Shown here piece by piece: positions 1 to 9,677 of a stretch of DNA of 64,000 nucleotides (position 1 is the first letter of the stretch; each line of letters opens with the position of its first letter). The stretch lies in assembly GCF_013085545.1 (NCBI RefSeq), contig NZ_CP039543.1, positions 2,046,001-2,110,000 on the forward strand, in the 5' to 3' direction. A program made the translations under genes and the position numbers. The notes beneath the pieces are model-generated. The model was given only the letters and a program-made list of their open reading frames with translations, was not told the DNA's origin and made no database searches. Source of the stretch: Oceanidesulfovibrio marinus. Its GTDB lineage: Bacteria > Desulfobacterota > Desulfovibrionia > Desulfovibrionales > Desulfovibrionaceae.

Positions 1-756
1 GAGATGGGCGCCGTCCGGAGCGAAGTAGACATGGCCGGGCAGAGGCCGCTTCCCGTGTAGCGCAGTCTCCACTTCGAGCGGGGTCTGCGCGTTGAGCCAG
101 TGGATGAGCCCCTGCAGAAACCCCGGGGCGATGTGCTGTACGATGAGAATGGGCAGGCTGAAGTCTGCCGGCAGCAGAGAGAGGATGCGCGATATGGCCT
201 GGGGGCCGCCCGTGGAGGCACCTATGGCCACCAGCGAGAACGGGCCCCGTTTGCCGGCGTGGATATCCCTTCGCGCAGGTCCCGGCTGGATTTTTGGCTG
301 CTCTTCCTTGCCCGGACGACGGCGGATCACCGTGACCTCGCTCATGAGCTTGAGCGTTTTGACGATCTCGCCCAGGGCTTGCTGCTGCTCCGCGCCGATA
401 AAGCGCGGCTTTTCGAGCAGGGCCAGGGCCCCGGCGTCCAGGGCCATGAAGTTGGCCGACGCCTCCTTGGGGTCCAGCAGACCGGAGACGATGACTATGG
501 GGGTGGGCGTCTCCTGCATGATCTGCCGGGTCGCCTGGATGCCGTTCATGTCCGGCATATGGAAATCCATGGCGATGACGTCCGGCTCCAGGGAACGCGT
601 CTTTTCGATGGCTTCCCGGCCGTTGGCGGCCAACCCGGCGACGAAGAGTTCCGGGTCCGACTCCACGGCGTAGCGCATGGCTTCCCGGACCACGGTGGAA
701 TCATCGACGATGAGCACCCCGATACGACTGTCTTTGTCTTTGCCTGTCCTTGCCAC
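1..756 (-). CDS. CheB-type protein-glutamate methylesterase (WspF-like), 3' end outside window
   Basis: Chemoreceptor methylesterase/deamidase that resets MCP methylation. The reading frame opens at a GTG at 756 and runs off the window edge, so only 252 codons are visible. The N-terminal receiver domain begins with IGVLIVDDSTVVREAM and has the acceptor Asp in the AMDFHMPDMNG motif. After a short linker the CheB catalytic domain starts, with the nucleophile Ser in AIGASTGGPQA and the His in VQHIAPGF. The catalytic Asp should lie beyond the window. It is the last visible gene of a chemosensory operon and follows the CheA-REC gene by 14 bases. In Wsp systems the CheB homologue (WspF) takes this place. 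Confidence 0.93.
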   Translation of the reverse strand, partial: MARTGKDKDSRIGVLIVDDSTVVREAMRYAVESDPELFVAGLAANGREAIEKTRSLEPDVIAMDFHMPDMNGIQATRQIMQETPTPIVIVSGLLDPKEASANFMALDAGALALLEKPRFIGAEQQQALGEIVKTLKLMSEVTVIRRRPGKEEQPKIQPGPARRDIHAGKRGPFSLVAIGASTGGPQAISRILSLLPADFSLPILIVQHIAPGFLQGLIHWLNAQTPLEVETALHGKRPLPGHVYFAPDGAHL

Positions 757-770
757 GTCCGATCAATCCT

Positions 771-3266
771 TCACAGCAAAGAATGAATGACTTCAAGCAG
801 ATTGCTCTGATCAAACTTGCTCTTCACAATATAGGCGTTTGCTCCTGCGTTCAAACCCCGCTCCTTGTGCTCCCTGGACTCCAGAGAGGTCACAAGCACC
901 ACGGGTAGGCCTGCATGCCGCGCCTCGGCGCGAATCTTCTCGGTCAGGCCGAAGCCGTCCAGCCTCGGCATCTCCACGTCGGACACCACGAGGTCCACCG
1001 GGACGGTGTTCAGCGTGGCAAAGCCCTCCATGCCGTCCACGGCCGTGGTCACCTCGTAGCCGGCGGCCTCCAGCACGTTCTTGAGCAGCATGCGCGATGT
1101 GATGGAGTCCTCCACTACCAGGATGCGCGATGCGGGCTTGATCTCGGGGGCCGGTTTGGGCGGAGCCCAGAGCCGCGCGCCGGGCCGCGCCACCGCCGCG
1201 ATCACGTCACTCATTTGCAAGACCGGGGCCAGCTCGCCCGTACCCAGCATGGTGACTCCGGCGATATGTCGCACGCGTTTGAGCTGCGGCCCCAGGTCCT
1301 TGAGCATCACATCCTGCTCCTCCAGCACCTCATCCACGGCCACGGCGGCCAGCTCGCCGCCGGCGCTGGCAATGAGCACGTCGCGCGCTTCCTGCTCCCC
1401 GGCGTCGCGTTCCGGAATGGAGAGAACCTCGGTGAGGTTGGCCATGGGAACCATCTCGCCGTCGTTGAAAAAGAGCTTGCGCCCGCCGGAGACGCGCATC
1501 ATGGAGGGGTCCGCGCGCACCAGCCGGAGCACGTTGTTTTTGGGCGCGACGAATCGCCTGCCTCCGGCAGCCACCACCACGCCGCTGAAGGAGGTGAGCG
1601 TGACCGGGACCACGAAGGTCACGGTTGAACCAGTGCCCTCCCGGCTGGAGAGGCCCACATGGCCGCCCGCCTGCTCCACCTGGCCGCGCACAATGGCCAT
1701 GCCCAGGCCGCGGCCGGAGATGGTGGTCACCTCCCTGGCCGTGGACAGATCCGAAAGAAAAGCCAGACCCAGTGTTTCCTCGCGGCTCATCTCGCGTGCG
1801 TGCTTCTCGTCGATCTTGCCGGCCTGGATGGCCTGCTTGCGCAGCGCCTCCACATCCATGCCCCGACCGTCGTCGCTGACGTCGATGCGCACGTGGCCGG
1901 CGCCCTGGCGCTCCACATGGATGCGCACCACGCCAGCCTCCGGTTTGCCGGCGGCCCGGCGCTTACCGGGAGTCTCGATACCGTGGTCCAGGGCGTTGCG
2001 CAGCACATGGAGGAAGGGGTCGCTCAGAAGCTCCAGGATGCGGCGATCCATGGCGATGTCCGCGCCGTCCACCTCGCAGATGGCTTCCTTGCCCTGTTGC
2101 CTGGCCAGGTCGCGCACCATGCGTGGAAACTGGGCCGTCAGCGCCTCGATGGGCATGAGCAGCACCTGCTTCATGGCCTCGTTCAGCTCTGACACCTGCT
2201 TCTCCAGCTCCCGGCGGTCGCTTTCCAGTCCGCGCCAGAGCGTGCTGAGCTGGTCGCGCAGGCCGGAAAAATCGGTGCGGCACGCCTCCAGAAAAGCCTC
2301 CATGGCTTCGCCCTGCTGTCCGCCGGCCTTCACCGCGGAAACGGCTAGGACGGGGGCCCCCGGAGCGTCCGCCTGCCGCAGTGCATACACCGGAGCGTGG
2401 GCAACACCATTCGGGCCGGCCGCCTCCTGGGCAGCAAACGCCGACGGGTTGTCGATGCGCGAGCTCTGCTCGTACTGCGCCTCAGACCACAGCCCTTCGA
2501 GAACCTGGAGGGACTCCACGGCCTCGCGCATGCCGCGGACCCGGCGTGAGAGTGAGATGCGGGTGGACTGGAGGTCTTCGGCCATGGCGCGGATTGCGCC
2601 GATATCCTCGGTGGCAAGGCGGATGGTGCCGGGCAGCCTGCCGTACTCTGCGGTACGGCGTTCACCGTCAGTCCCATGCGATTGCGCGGGCGGCTGAACA
2701 GGTGACTGGATGGAGGGCTCCTCGCTCCTGTCCTGTTGCGGCTGCGGCTCCTCCGGAAGGGATTCCGCCACCTCCGGAGATTCCTGCTTCGGAGCGCCTG
2801 TCTCCCAGGACTGAACCGGCCTCGGTCCGATATCCTGGCCGGCGGCCAGCGCCTGGAGCATGGACACGAGCTGATGGAGGCGCTTCTCGGCCTCCGCGCC
2901 GGCGGCGTCCGGCTTCTCCACAAGCTGCTCCACCAAAGCGGTGGCTGCGTGCAGAACATCGAAGGACGAGGCGGCCAGCGAGATTTCGCCGCGTTTCGCC
3001 GCGCTCATCACGGACTCGGCGTGCTGGCAGAGCTGCTCTATGTCCAGCAGCCCCACGGTGCGGCTGGCTCCCTTGAGACTGTGCAGCTCGCGATGGATAT
3101 CCTCCACAAGCCGGGCGTAGATGGGCTCTTCCGGGTCCGGCGCGCCTTCGCGCACCTTTTCCTCCAGGGCCAGGAGCTGCGTCCCCAGCCGTTGCAAACG
3201 CTCACCGGCCTCCAGATGAAAGGCCTGCAAAAGCTTTTTGTGCAGTGCGCTGTCGCCTGTGTTCAT
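771..3266 (-). CDS. Hybrid CheA histidine kinase with C-terminal receiver (WspE-like)
   Basis: 831 aa. Order: Hpt domain with phospho-His62 in ELHSLKGASR; a long Pro/Glu/Gln-rich linker (about 140-200); a dimerisation helix pair (about 350-370); an HATPase domain with LRNALDHGIE, DDGRGMD and GRGLGMAIV boxes; a CheW-like regulatory domain with HIAGVTMLGTGELAPVL; and a C-terminal receiver (about 710-831) with acceptor Asp in DLVVSDVEMPRLDG. CheA proteins with a fused receiver are typical of Wsp/Frz-type alternative-function chemosensory systems rather than flagellar ones. It starts 9 bases after the MCP stop, so co-translation is likely. The fused receiver may act as a phosphate sink or as an adaptation element (inference). 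Confidence 0.93.
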   Translation of the reverse strand: MNTGDSALHKKLLQAFHLEAGERLQRLGTQLLALEEKVREGAPDPEEPIYARLVEDIHRELHSLKGASRTVGLLDIEQLCQHAESVMSAAKRGEISLAASSFDVLHAATALVEQLVEKPDAAGAEAEKRLHQLVSMLQALAAGQDIGPRPVQSWETGAPKQESPEVAESLPEEPQPQQDRSEEPSIQSPVQPPAQSHGTDGERRTAEYGRLPGTIRLATEDIGAIRAMAEDLQSTRISLSRRVRGMREAVESLQVLEGLWSEAQYEQSSRIDNPSAFAAQEAAGPNGVAHAPVYALRQADAPGAPVLAVSAVKAGGQQGEAMEAFLEACRTDFSGLRDQLSTLWRGLESDRRELEKQVSELNEAMKQVLLMPIEALTAQFPRMVRDLARQQGKEAICEVDGADIAMDRRILELLSDPFLHVLRNALDHGIETPGKRRAAGKPEAGVVRIHVERQGAGHVRIDVSDDGRGMDVEALRKQAIQAGKIDEKHAREMSREETLGLAFLSDLSTAREVTTISGRGLGMAIVRGQVEQAGGHVGLSSREGTGSTVTFVVPVTLTSFSGVVVAAGGRRFVAPKNNVLRLVRADPSMMRVSGGRKLFFNDGEMVPMANLTEVLSIPERDAGEQEARDVLIASAGGELAAVAVDEVLEEQDVMLKDLGPQLKRVRHIAGVTMLGTGELAPVLQMSDVIAAVARPGARLWAPPKPAPEIKPASRILVVEDSITSRMLLKNVLEAAGYEVTTAVDGMEGFATLNTVPVDLVVSDVEMPRLDGFGLTEKIRAEARHAGLPVVLVTSLESREHKERGLNAGANAYIVKSKFDQSNLLEVIHSLL

Positions 3267-3275
3267 GTGCCCTGA

Positions 3276-5024
3276 TCAGTACTTGTAGCGTTGCACGATT
3301 CTGGTGAGTCCCTGCACCAGATTTTCCAGGATGCCGAGCGATTTTTCGAGCTGGCTGGCGCTTTCCACGTTCTGCTCCGTGGCCTCCTTGATGGCGGTCA
3401 TAGCCTGAGACACCTGCTCCATGCCCAGAAGCTCCTCCTGGCTGGAGGCGGCGATCTGCGAGGCGGCTTGCGCGTCCTTGTTGGCGTTGTTCACCAGCTG
3501 CAGAATAACCTCGCCGGCGTGGGAGGAGAGCTCCTCGCCGCGTGCCACAGCCTTGGTGCCCTCCTCGGTGGCCAGCACGGCCGTGGAGGTCGCCTTGCTG
3601 ATGTCTTCCAGAATGCTGCGGATACGGGCCGTGGACTCCTTGGACTGCTCCGAGAGGTTGCGAATTTCCCGCGCGACCACGGCGAATCCCTTGCCCTCCT
3701 CGCCGGCCTTGGAGGCCTCGATGGAGGCGTTCACAGCCAGGATGTTGGACTTGTCCGCAATGTCGTTCACTGCCTCGATGATCTCGGCGATCATCCGGCT
3801 CTTGTCCGAAAGTTTGATGATGTTCTGGGCAATGAAGTCCATGCGCTCGCGAATCTGGGACATGCCCTGGATGATGTCCTCGGTATAGCGTTTGCCGTCG
3901 CCCGCGCGCCGCAGGGCCTCCTGGGCGTTGTCCATCACCTGCTTGGCCTTCTTGTTGGCCAGGTTCGCCGTCTGCTTGACCTCATCCACGGTGGTGGAGG
4001 TCTCGGTTACGGAGGTGGCGGTCTCCGCTGCGCTGGAGGAGAACTCGGCCGAGGAGGCGGAGATCTCGCCGATGGAGGCGGCCAGGGTGTCGATGGCCTC
4101 CCTGCTCTGCTGGGTAAGCTCCCGCAGGTTGTTGACCATGGTGTGCATGGCCCGGCTCATGGTGTCGCTGTCCGATTGCGGCGTTATCTCCACGCGCAGA
4201 TTGCCCTGGGCCACGGAGTCCATGCCTAATGAAAGCGTGCGTAGCGAGGCCACCATGCGCTGGAAGGCGTTGGACAGCACGCCCAGCTCGTCCTTGCTTC
4301 CTTTGGGCAGGGTGACGTCGAGATCGCCGCCGGCTATCTCGTCCGCGGCACGCACCACGCGGCCCAGCGGCCTGGTGATGGAAACCGTGATGATGTAGGC
4401 CATGATAATGGCCAGGAGGATAGCCACGCCCGTGGCGATCCAGATGATGATGCGGTTCTGCAGGGAATCTTCTTTGGCGATATTTTCCGTACGCGCGGAC
4501 GCGCGTTGCAGGATGTCCAGCACATTGTCCAGGGCCAGCCGGAACTGCCGCAGATGCTCCGTGGTGTCCTGTAGATAGACCATCCGCATGTCGTCGTAGG
4601 CGGCGTCGCCGAGCTGCGCATACAGGGCTCGCATCCTGGCGTAGCTTTTGTGCAGGGCGATGTGCGGCGCCTCGATGGCCTCCAGAGGCTGGCGCAAGGC
4701 CGGCAGATCCGTCTCCAGCTCCATGCGCTCAGGGCTGTAGTACCATTGGCCGAAGGCGCACTGGTGATAGTCCTCCTCCACATGCACGCTGGAGAAGTCC
4801 CGCGCCATCAGCCCCTGCATCAGAGCGGCCGTCCACTCCAGATGGTCGTTTTCCTTGGCCTTGAGGTTATATCGATGCGAAAGTCTGTCCAAGGCGTTCT
4901 CGTAGGCTTTGCCGGAATGGTCCAACCCCATCTCCGAGCGCACGCTGACGAGTACAAGGAGCAGGATTACCAGACCGAATCCCAGGGCGAGCTTGCCGCC
5001 TACTGAAATATCTCTCCACTGCAT
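3276..5024 (-). CDS. Methyl-accepting chemotaxis protein with periplasmic CZB-type zinc-binding motif
   Basis: 582 aa. The ATG at 5024 has GGGAG upstream; the frame stays open further 5' but there it overlaps the cheW gene. TM1 is about 12-28 and TM2 about 191-213. The region between them should be periplasmic and fits the CZB consensus exactly: HxxW at 61-64, then CxFGxW at 89-94, then HxxxH at 121-125, with spacings of 24 and 26 residues. HAMP follows (about 214-270), then the signalling domain with a conserved hairpin tip (ILAVNASIEASKAGEEGKGF) that contacts CheA/CheW. CZB domains bind zinc and respond to hypochlorite or zinc in characterised receptors. Most known ones are cytoplasmic, so a periplasmic copy is less usual. 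This is the WspA-equivalent of the operon. Confidence 0.93.
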   Translation of the reverse strand: MQWRDISVGGKLALGFGLVILLLVLVSVRSEMGLDHSGKAYENALDRLSHRYNLKAKENDHLEWTAALMQGLMARDFSSVHVEEDYHQCAFGQWYYSPERMELETDLPALRQPLEAIEAPHIALHKSYARMRALYAQLGDAAYDDMRMVYLQDTTEHLRQFRLALDNVLDILQRASARTENIAKEDSLQNRIIIWIATGVAILLAIIMAYIITVSITRPLGRVVRAADEIAGGDLDVTLPKGSKDELGVLSNAFQRMVASLRTLSLGMDSVAQGNLRVEITPQSDSDTMSRAMHTMVNNLRELTQQSREAIDTLAASIGEISASSAEFSSSAAETATSVTETSTTVDEVKQTANLANKKAKQVMDNAQEALRRAGDGKRYTEDIIQGMSQIRERMDFIAQNIIKLSDKSRMIAEIIEAVNDIADKSNILAVNASIEASKAGEEGKGFAVVAREIRNLSEQSKESTARIRSILEDISKATSTAVLATEEGTKAVARGEELSSHAGEVILQLVNNANKDAQAASQIAASSQEELLGMEQVSQAMTAIKEATEQNVESASQLEKSLGILENLVQGLTRIVQRYKY

Positions 5025-5071
5025 GGGTGCTGTTCTCCCTATAACGTATGTCCGCGCACGGAGCTCCAGGC

Positions 5072-5698
5072 TCAGGCGCCTTTCTGCGCGATGTCCGCGC
5101 GCAATGTCTTGTCGGCAAGCAGCGTCGGCATGTCGAGCACCAGGCCGTGGCCCGCGGTGACCTCTACCAGGGCGTAGGCATAGGGCGCCAGCCGATCCGC
5201 CACGCCCTCCGGCACCGCCGAGACGTTTCTCGCCTTGACGCTGAAGACGCCCTCCACCGCATCCACGGCCAGGGCAAACTCCGTGGCCGGGGACTCGGGG
5301 TCCGGTCCCTGTACGATCACGCCCTGCACGACGCCTGCCGGCGCCGATGCGTCTCTGGACCGGCTCAGGCCGAAGAGCCGCGCGGCGTCGATGACGGCGT
5401 AGATGCGGCTGCGCAGGCTGGCCACGCCGGTGTAGAAGTCCGGAAGCCCCGGCAGCGGCAGCGGGTTGTCGAGCACCGCCACCTCCTGCACGTAGTGGGT
5501 GGGCAGACAGAGGTTGTCCATGCCCACACGGACAAGCAGGACATCGCCCCACTCGTCGCGCAAATCGGCAACGTTCGTGGCCGCCGGCTTGGCAAGCTCC
5601 GTGGCCCGGCGCCGCAGCGCGTCCTCGTCGCTGCCCCCGACGCATATAATGGTGTTTGCTTCCGCCACGTCCTGTCTATCCTGTTGCACTATTCCCAC
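5072..5698 (-). CDS. CheW-like coupling protein (second copy, WspD-like)
   Basis: 208 aa. CheW-fold adaptor that couples receptor to CheA. A GTG at 5698 is preceded by AAGAAG, 15 bases after the cheR stop. The first 45 residues are extra. The CheW core runs about 48-200 with VLLVRVGMDNLCLP, PDFYTGVASLRSRIYAVID and FALAVDAVEGVF, which fit the family pattern. Lying between CheR-TPR and the MCP, it corresponds in function to WspD. Two different CheW proteins in one operon is the Wsp arrangement. Confidence 0.9.
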   Translation of the reverse strand: MGIVQQDRQDVAEANTIICVGGSDEDALRRRATELAKPAATNVADLRDEWGDVLLVRVGMDNLCLPTHYVQEVAVLDNPLPLPGLPDFYTGVASLRSRIYAVIDAARLFGLSRSRDASAPAGVVQGVIVQGPDPESPATEFALAVDAVEGVFSVKARNVSAVPEGVADRLAPYAYALVEVTAGHGLVLDMPTLLADKTLRADIAQKGA

Positions 5699-5713
5699 GT
5701 TTCATATTTCTTC

Positions 5714-7258
5714 TTAACGGCTTAGGAGCAAGCTTTCAACGAGTTCCCGCAATCGCGCTGCAGACATGCCTTCGGAAAGGGGGACCACCGCGTCCTCGCC
5801 CATATCTCCCAGCACGCCGAGCAACCTGCTGAAGTGGCGCTGGGCGCTGGCCGTATCGCCCTGACTACGCGCCATGAGCCCCAGGGAGAAGTGCGCCATG
5901 GCCAGGGACTGGTTCAGGTACAGGGCGCGCTCCATGTTCGCGACGGCCTCGTCGTTCCGCCCCAGCTCCTGCAGCACCAGCGCATGGTGGTAGCGCAGCT
6001 CCGGGTTCATGGGCTCGTCCTCCACGGCGGCCGAGGCCCACTCCTGCGCCTCCTCCAGCCGGCCACGGCTGGCAAGAGACTGCGCAACGATCGACTTGGC
6101 CCGGGCCCGGGATTCGAACCGCGCCCCGCCGTACCGCTCCAGATACTCGCGGCCATACGCCTCGGCCTGCTCCGGGTCGCCCTGGGCAATGGCCACTCCC
6201 GCCTCTATGAGCAGTTGCTCCGGCTCCAGCTCGGCCGGTTCCGGTATGACCGCCACCGGCTCCTCATCGTCGTACGACAGAGGCGCCTGGCCGACGTCAT
6301 CATACGCCAGGGTCTGGGGCTCGGCGTACTCCCGCGGAGCGGAGCCAGAAAGGGAACGCTCCTCCGTGGACGAGTCCAGGCCGGCCCCATCCCGTTCGAA
6401 CTTGCAGAACGCCAGCATATCCAGCGCGCGGCACGGCGTGAAAATTCTGGTCTCCAGCACGTGGGAGGATTCGGTGGGGCTGGTGATGAACCAGCCCTCG
6501 GCCGTGAGATTGCCGCGGATGCGCCGCAGGACCTGCTGCATCTTATCCGGCGCAAGGTAGATGAGCACGTTGCGGCAGAGGATCACGTCCATGCGGTCGC
6601 CGGAGGCCGGAGCGCTGTCGTTCCCACATAGGTTGAACGTGGAGAAGCGTATCCTGTCGCGGACGGTGTCCACAACCCGCCAGCGGTTGTCCTCGGTCTT
6701 CTCGAAGTACTGGTCCTTGAGCCACGGCGGGGCCGCGCGGAACGACCACTCCCGGTACACGCCTTCGCGTGCGCGCCGCAGAAAATCCCTGTTGATGTCC
6801 GTGGCGATAATCTCCACGCTCCAGGCTTCCGGGGACTCGCCAAGACGGGCGAACAACCTGTCCAACAGAATGGACAGCGTATACGGCTCCTCGCCGGTGG
6901 CGCAGCCCGCGCTCCAGAGTCGCAGGCTGTTGTCGCCGCGCAGCGACTTTTCGCGCAGAAGTTCCGGCAGGATGCTTTCGTCCAGGGCCTGCATGCTGCG
7001 CGGCTCCCGGAAAAAGTAGCTCTCGCCCACGGTCAGCTTATCCACAAGAATGGACAGCAGCTTGTCGCGGCTCCGGTTGGCCGGATCGCCCAGAATCATT
7101 TTCAGGAAGGTTGCGGTGGGAAGGCCGAGGGCCTTGGCCGCGGCGTCCACGCCGCGACTCAGATCCCTGTGCCGTTCCCTGGGGTACAGGAGGCCCCATC
7201 GGTCCAGCACCAGGTTGGCTAGCCTGGCTATTGCGTCGGATGATTGAACGTTCGTCAC
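5714..7258 (-). CDS. CheR methyltransferase with C-terminal TPR repeats (WspC-like)
   Basis: 514 aa. SAM-dependent methyltransferase for receptor glutamates. The start is a GTG at 7258 whose GTGA overlaps the stop of the upstream cheW gene. The CheR N-domain is about 1-80. The SAM-binding segment is LRLWSAGCATGEEPYTL, followed by EIIATDINRDFL and DVILCRNVLIYL. An acidic, Pro-rich linker (about 300-350) leads to TPR-type helices (about 360-500), including NPELRYHHALVLQELGRNDE. CheR fused to TPRs is the WspC/FrzF architecture and is not found in E. coli CheR. Confidence 0.93.
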   Translation of the reverse strand: MTNVQSSDAIARLANLVLDRWGLLYPRERHRDLSRGVDAAAKALGLPTATFLKMILGDPANRSRDKLLSILVDKLTVGESYFFREPRSMQALDESILPELLREKSLRGDNSLRLWSAGCATGEEPYTLSILLDRLFARLGESPEAWSVEIIATDINRDFLRRAREGVYREWSFRAAPPWLKDQYFEKTEDNRWRVVDTVRDRIRFSTFNLCGNDSAPASGDRMDVILCRNVLIYLAPDKMQQVLRRIRGNLTAEGWFITSPTESSHVLETRIFTPCRALDMLAFCKFERDGAGLDSSTEERSLSGSAPREYAEPQTLAYDDVGQAPLSYDDEEPVAVIPEPAELEPEQLLIEAGVAIAQGDPEQAEAYGREYLERYGGARFESRARAKSIVAQSLASRGRLEEAQEWASAAVEDEPMNPELRYHHALVLQELGRNDEAVANMERALYLNQSLAMAHFSLGLMARSQGDTASAQRHFSRLLGVLGDMGEDAVVPLSEGMSAARLRELVESLLLSR

Positions 7259-7791
7259 CGGCTCACTTCGTTGTCGGCGCCATGTCCGGCATCTCCCATG
7301 TCGAGAGCATCCAGCGCGGCGTCCAGCAGTTGCGCCTCCTCCTGGCTGAGAAAGGCGTCCATATCCTGAATGACCACCAGGCCGTCCTCCAGGGTAACAA
7401 TGCCGGCCACGCCGTGCAGCTCCTTCCACACGGATTCGCCGGGGGCGATGCGTGGTTCCGGGGCAGAGCCCTGCGCTTCGGAATCTTCAGGAATCACGGC
7501 GCGGAACACGTCGCCCGCCTCGTCCACCCAGAGGGCTATCAGGCGATCACCCGCCGAGACGAAAACAAGCTGGTCCGAGGCGTCCATGGCCTTGGAAGGG
7601 AGCCCGAGACGACTGCGGGGATCGAACACCGGGACGACCCGTCCGCCCAGGTTGACCACGCCCAGCATGCCGCGGGGCGCTGCTTCGCCCACGGGCGTTA
7701 TGGAAACCATGCGCGCCACCTTGTGCACCTCCACGAGCGGCAGCGCCAGGGTATGTTCGCCAAAGGATATGGAAAGATATGTGTGCTTCAT
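7255..7791 (-). CDS. CheW-like coupling protein, first gene of chemosensory operon (WspB-like)
   Basis: 178 aa from the ATG at 7791 (MKHTYLSISFGEHTLALPL). This start is chosen because the CheW fold begins there; an in-frame ATG at 7845 would add 18 unrelated residues. The CheW core has VARMVSITPVGEAAPRGMLG, GRVVPVFDPRSRLGLP and IALWVDEAGDVF. It heads the run cheW-cheR-cheW-mcp-cheA-cheB, and its stop overlaps the next GTG start. The operon promoter should lie in the long intergenic region upstream. Confidence 0.88.
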   Translation of the reverse strand: MKHTYLSISFGEHTLALPLVEVHKVARMVSITPVGEAAPRGMLGVVNLGGRVVPVFDPRSRLGLPSKAMDASDQLVFVSAGDRLIALWVDEAGDVFRAVIPEDSEAQGSAPEPRIAPGESVWKELHGVAGIVTLEDGLVVIQDMDAFLSQEEAQLLDAALDALDMGDAGHGADNEVSR

Positions 7792-8411
7792 TCCGCAGTG
7801 TCGTGGAACCGAGGCTCCACTCCCCCCAACACATTCTCTTATCATGTGATTTTTCCGGGGCGGTCAAGCTTTTCCGCCCGGCCGGGCACTGGGCGATGGT
7901 GCTCCGGGGAGGGCTTGCCCGGACCGCCGACGCCGTATCAGCCGCGGCTTTGACAGCATTATGCGGTTGTCTTCCGCGAGCGCATGGCAGACGGGCAGGG
8001 CCGTCATGCTGGCATTCCGGCTATTTCCTACCATTTTTCGTTGCTTATTCATAGACAATCGTCATGACGCGTATGGGGTTGCCACCTTCCCCGGGGTGAT
8101 GGCGCTACGAATCTTCCGGCGACTGCGTGCGAAGCAATGTGGAATAGCGCAAATGGAGAATGTTCGGGTACTTCTTGTATATTGCCTCCAAACGCCTTCA
8201 ATTTTCATGTATAATACGAGGAATTCCCCTGCATGCCCCTGAAAACGCGTTGATTTGACAGATATTTGGGGTGTGTTAGGGTAGTTGAATTGCGACATCG
8301 AACACGCCTGCCATATCTCACGGGCGGGAAGCTGGTCCCCGGAGGAACCGGCGAGTCGCCGCGTTGAACACATCCCCGCCGAATACGCCTTTACCAGCGA
8401 GTAGAACATTT
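7792..8411. other. Divergent intergenic region between chemosensory operon and proV-type gene
   Basis: About 620 bases without a supportable gene. It contains a 12-base GC palindrome (GCCCGGCCGGGC near 7876), an isolated perfect TATAAT at 8210-8215 without a good -35 partner, and a sigma70-like promoter facing proV at 8255-8282. Small open frames here lack a ribosome site and have non-coding codon use. Promoters for both flanking units must lie here. Confidence 0.6.
8255..8282 (+). promoter_or_regulatory. Candidate sigma70 promoter for proV-like gene
   Basis: A perfect TTGACA (8255-8260) is followed after 16 bases by TAGGGT (8277-8282, three of six -10 matches). Initiation near 8290 would give a 5' leader of about 120 bases before the ATG at 8412. 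Confidence 0.4.
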
Positions 8412-9647
8412 ATGACGAAAATACGGATCGAGAACCTGTACAAGATCTTCGGGCATGCGCCCGAACGTGCTATTCCCATGCTTCAGAAAGGGAAAGGCAA
8501 GGATGAAATCTTCAAGGAAGCCAAACTGAGCGTAGGCGTGAACAACGCCTCTTTTGACGTCAAGCAGGGCGAGATCGTCGTGGTCATGGGCCTTTCCGGC
8601 AGCGGCAAGTCCACCCTGGTCCGCTGCATCAACCGGCTTATCGAGCCCACGTCCGGCAAAGTCTACATCGACGGCGAGGATGTCACCGCCCTTGACGGCG
8701 AGTCCCTGCGGCTCATGCGCCAGAAGAAGCTCGGCATGGTCTTCCAGAACTTCGCCCTCTTCCCGCACCGCACCGTGCGGCAGAACGCCGCCTACGGCCT
8801 CGAGATCCAGAACGTATCCCTGGATGAGCGCAACGAGCGCGCGGACAACTCCCTGGCCCAGGTGGGCCTGGCCGGCTGGGAAGACGCCCTGCCGCGGCAG
8901 CTCTCCGGCGGCATGCAGCAGCGCGTGGGCCTGGCCCGCGCCCTGGCCCTGGACCCCGACATCCTGCTGATGGACGAGGCGTTCTCCGCCCTGGACCCGC
9001 TGATCCGCCGCGACATGCAGGACGAGCTGGTGGACCTGCAGCAGAAGATGCGCAAGACCATCGTTTTCATCAGCCACGACCTCGACGAGGCGCTCAAGCT
9101 TGGCGACCGCATCGTGCTCATGAAGGACGGCGCCATCGTCCAGGTCGGCGCTCCGGAGGACATCCTCACCAACCCGTCCACCGAGTACGTGGCCCGCTTT
9201 GTGGAAGAGGTGGACATCACCAAGGTGCTCTACGCCGAGTCGGTGATGAAGAAAGTGCACGACGTGGTCTACCTGGGCCAGGACGGCCCGCGCACCGCTC
9301 TGCGCAAGATGAAGAAGGCAGGCCTCTCCTCACTCTTCGTGCTAGACAACGAACACAAGTACGCCGGCATCGTTTCCGCGGAGGAATGCGCACGGCAGGT
9401 GGAGCTCGGAGCACGCGACATCAAGAGCGTCATCTGCACGGACTGCAAGACCGTGCCCCCGGACCTGCCGGCTCAGGACCTCATCCAGATCATCTACGAC
9501 CTGCCGCATCCCCTGCCCGTTGTGGACGACGACGGCTACCTCAAGGGCGTCATCGTCCGCGGCACCCTGCTTGGCGCCATTGCCGAACGCGGCCGCGCCG
9601 TGGAGAAAGTGGGCGAGGAAGAGGAAAAAGAGGAGTCGGCCGCATAG
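8412..9647 (+). CDS. Glycine betaine/proline ABC transporter ATP-binding protein (ProV/OpuAA type) with CBS domains
   Basis: 411 aa. ATPase of an osmoprotectant importer by family. Walker A is GLSGSGKST, the signature is [16 protein letters not shown], Walker B is [13 protein letters not shown] and the switch is [10 protein letters not shown]. The ProV-specific N-terminal stretch ([15 protein letters not shown]) is present. The C-terminal about 140 residues form a CBS pair, which in OpuA senses ionic strength or nucleotides, ending in an acidic tail. The ATG at 8412 is chosen because homology begins at [14 protein letters not shown]; its ribosome site is weak. No proW or proX follows: a terminator and a convergent asmA gene come next, so membrane and binding partners must be encoded elsewhere. 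Confidence 0.9.
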   Translation: MTKIRIENLYKIFGHAPERAIPMLQKGKGKDEIFKEAKLSVGVNNASFDVKQGEIVVVMGLSGSGKSTLVRCINRLIEPTSGKVYIDGEDVTALDGESLRLMRQKKLGMVFQNFALFPHRTVRQNAAYGLEIQNVSLDERNERADNSLAQVGLAGWEDALPRQLSGGMQQRVGLARALALDPDILLMDEAFSALDPLIRRDMQDELVDLQQKMRKTIVFISHDLDEALKLGDRIVLMKDGAIVQVGAPEDILTNPSTEYVARFVEEVDITKVLYAESVMKKVHDVVYLGQDGPRTALRKMKKAGLSSLFVLDNEHKYAGIVSAEECARQVELGARDIKSVICTDCKTVPPDLPAQDLIQIIYDLPHPLPVVDDDGYLKGVIVRGTLLGAIAERGRAVEKVGEEEEKEESAA

Positions 9648-9677
9648 CCGCTTCCTTGCAGCACCATTCTACTACAT

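Noticed and set aside
5025-5645. Upstream extension of the MCP frame giving 789 aa
   Set aside because: It overlaps the CheW gene in another frame and has non-coding composition; the ATG at 5024 has a ribosome site and begins the TM1-containing protein.
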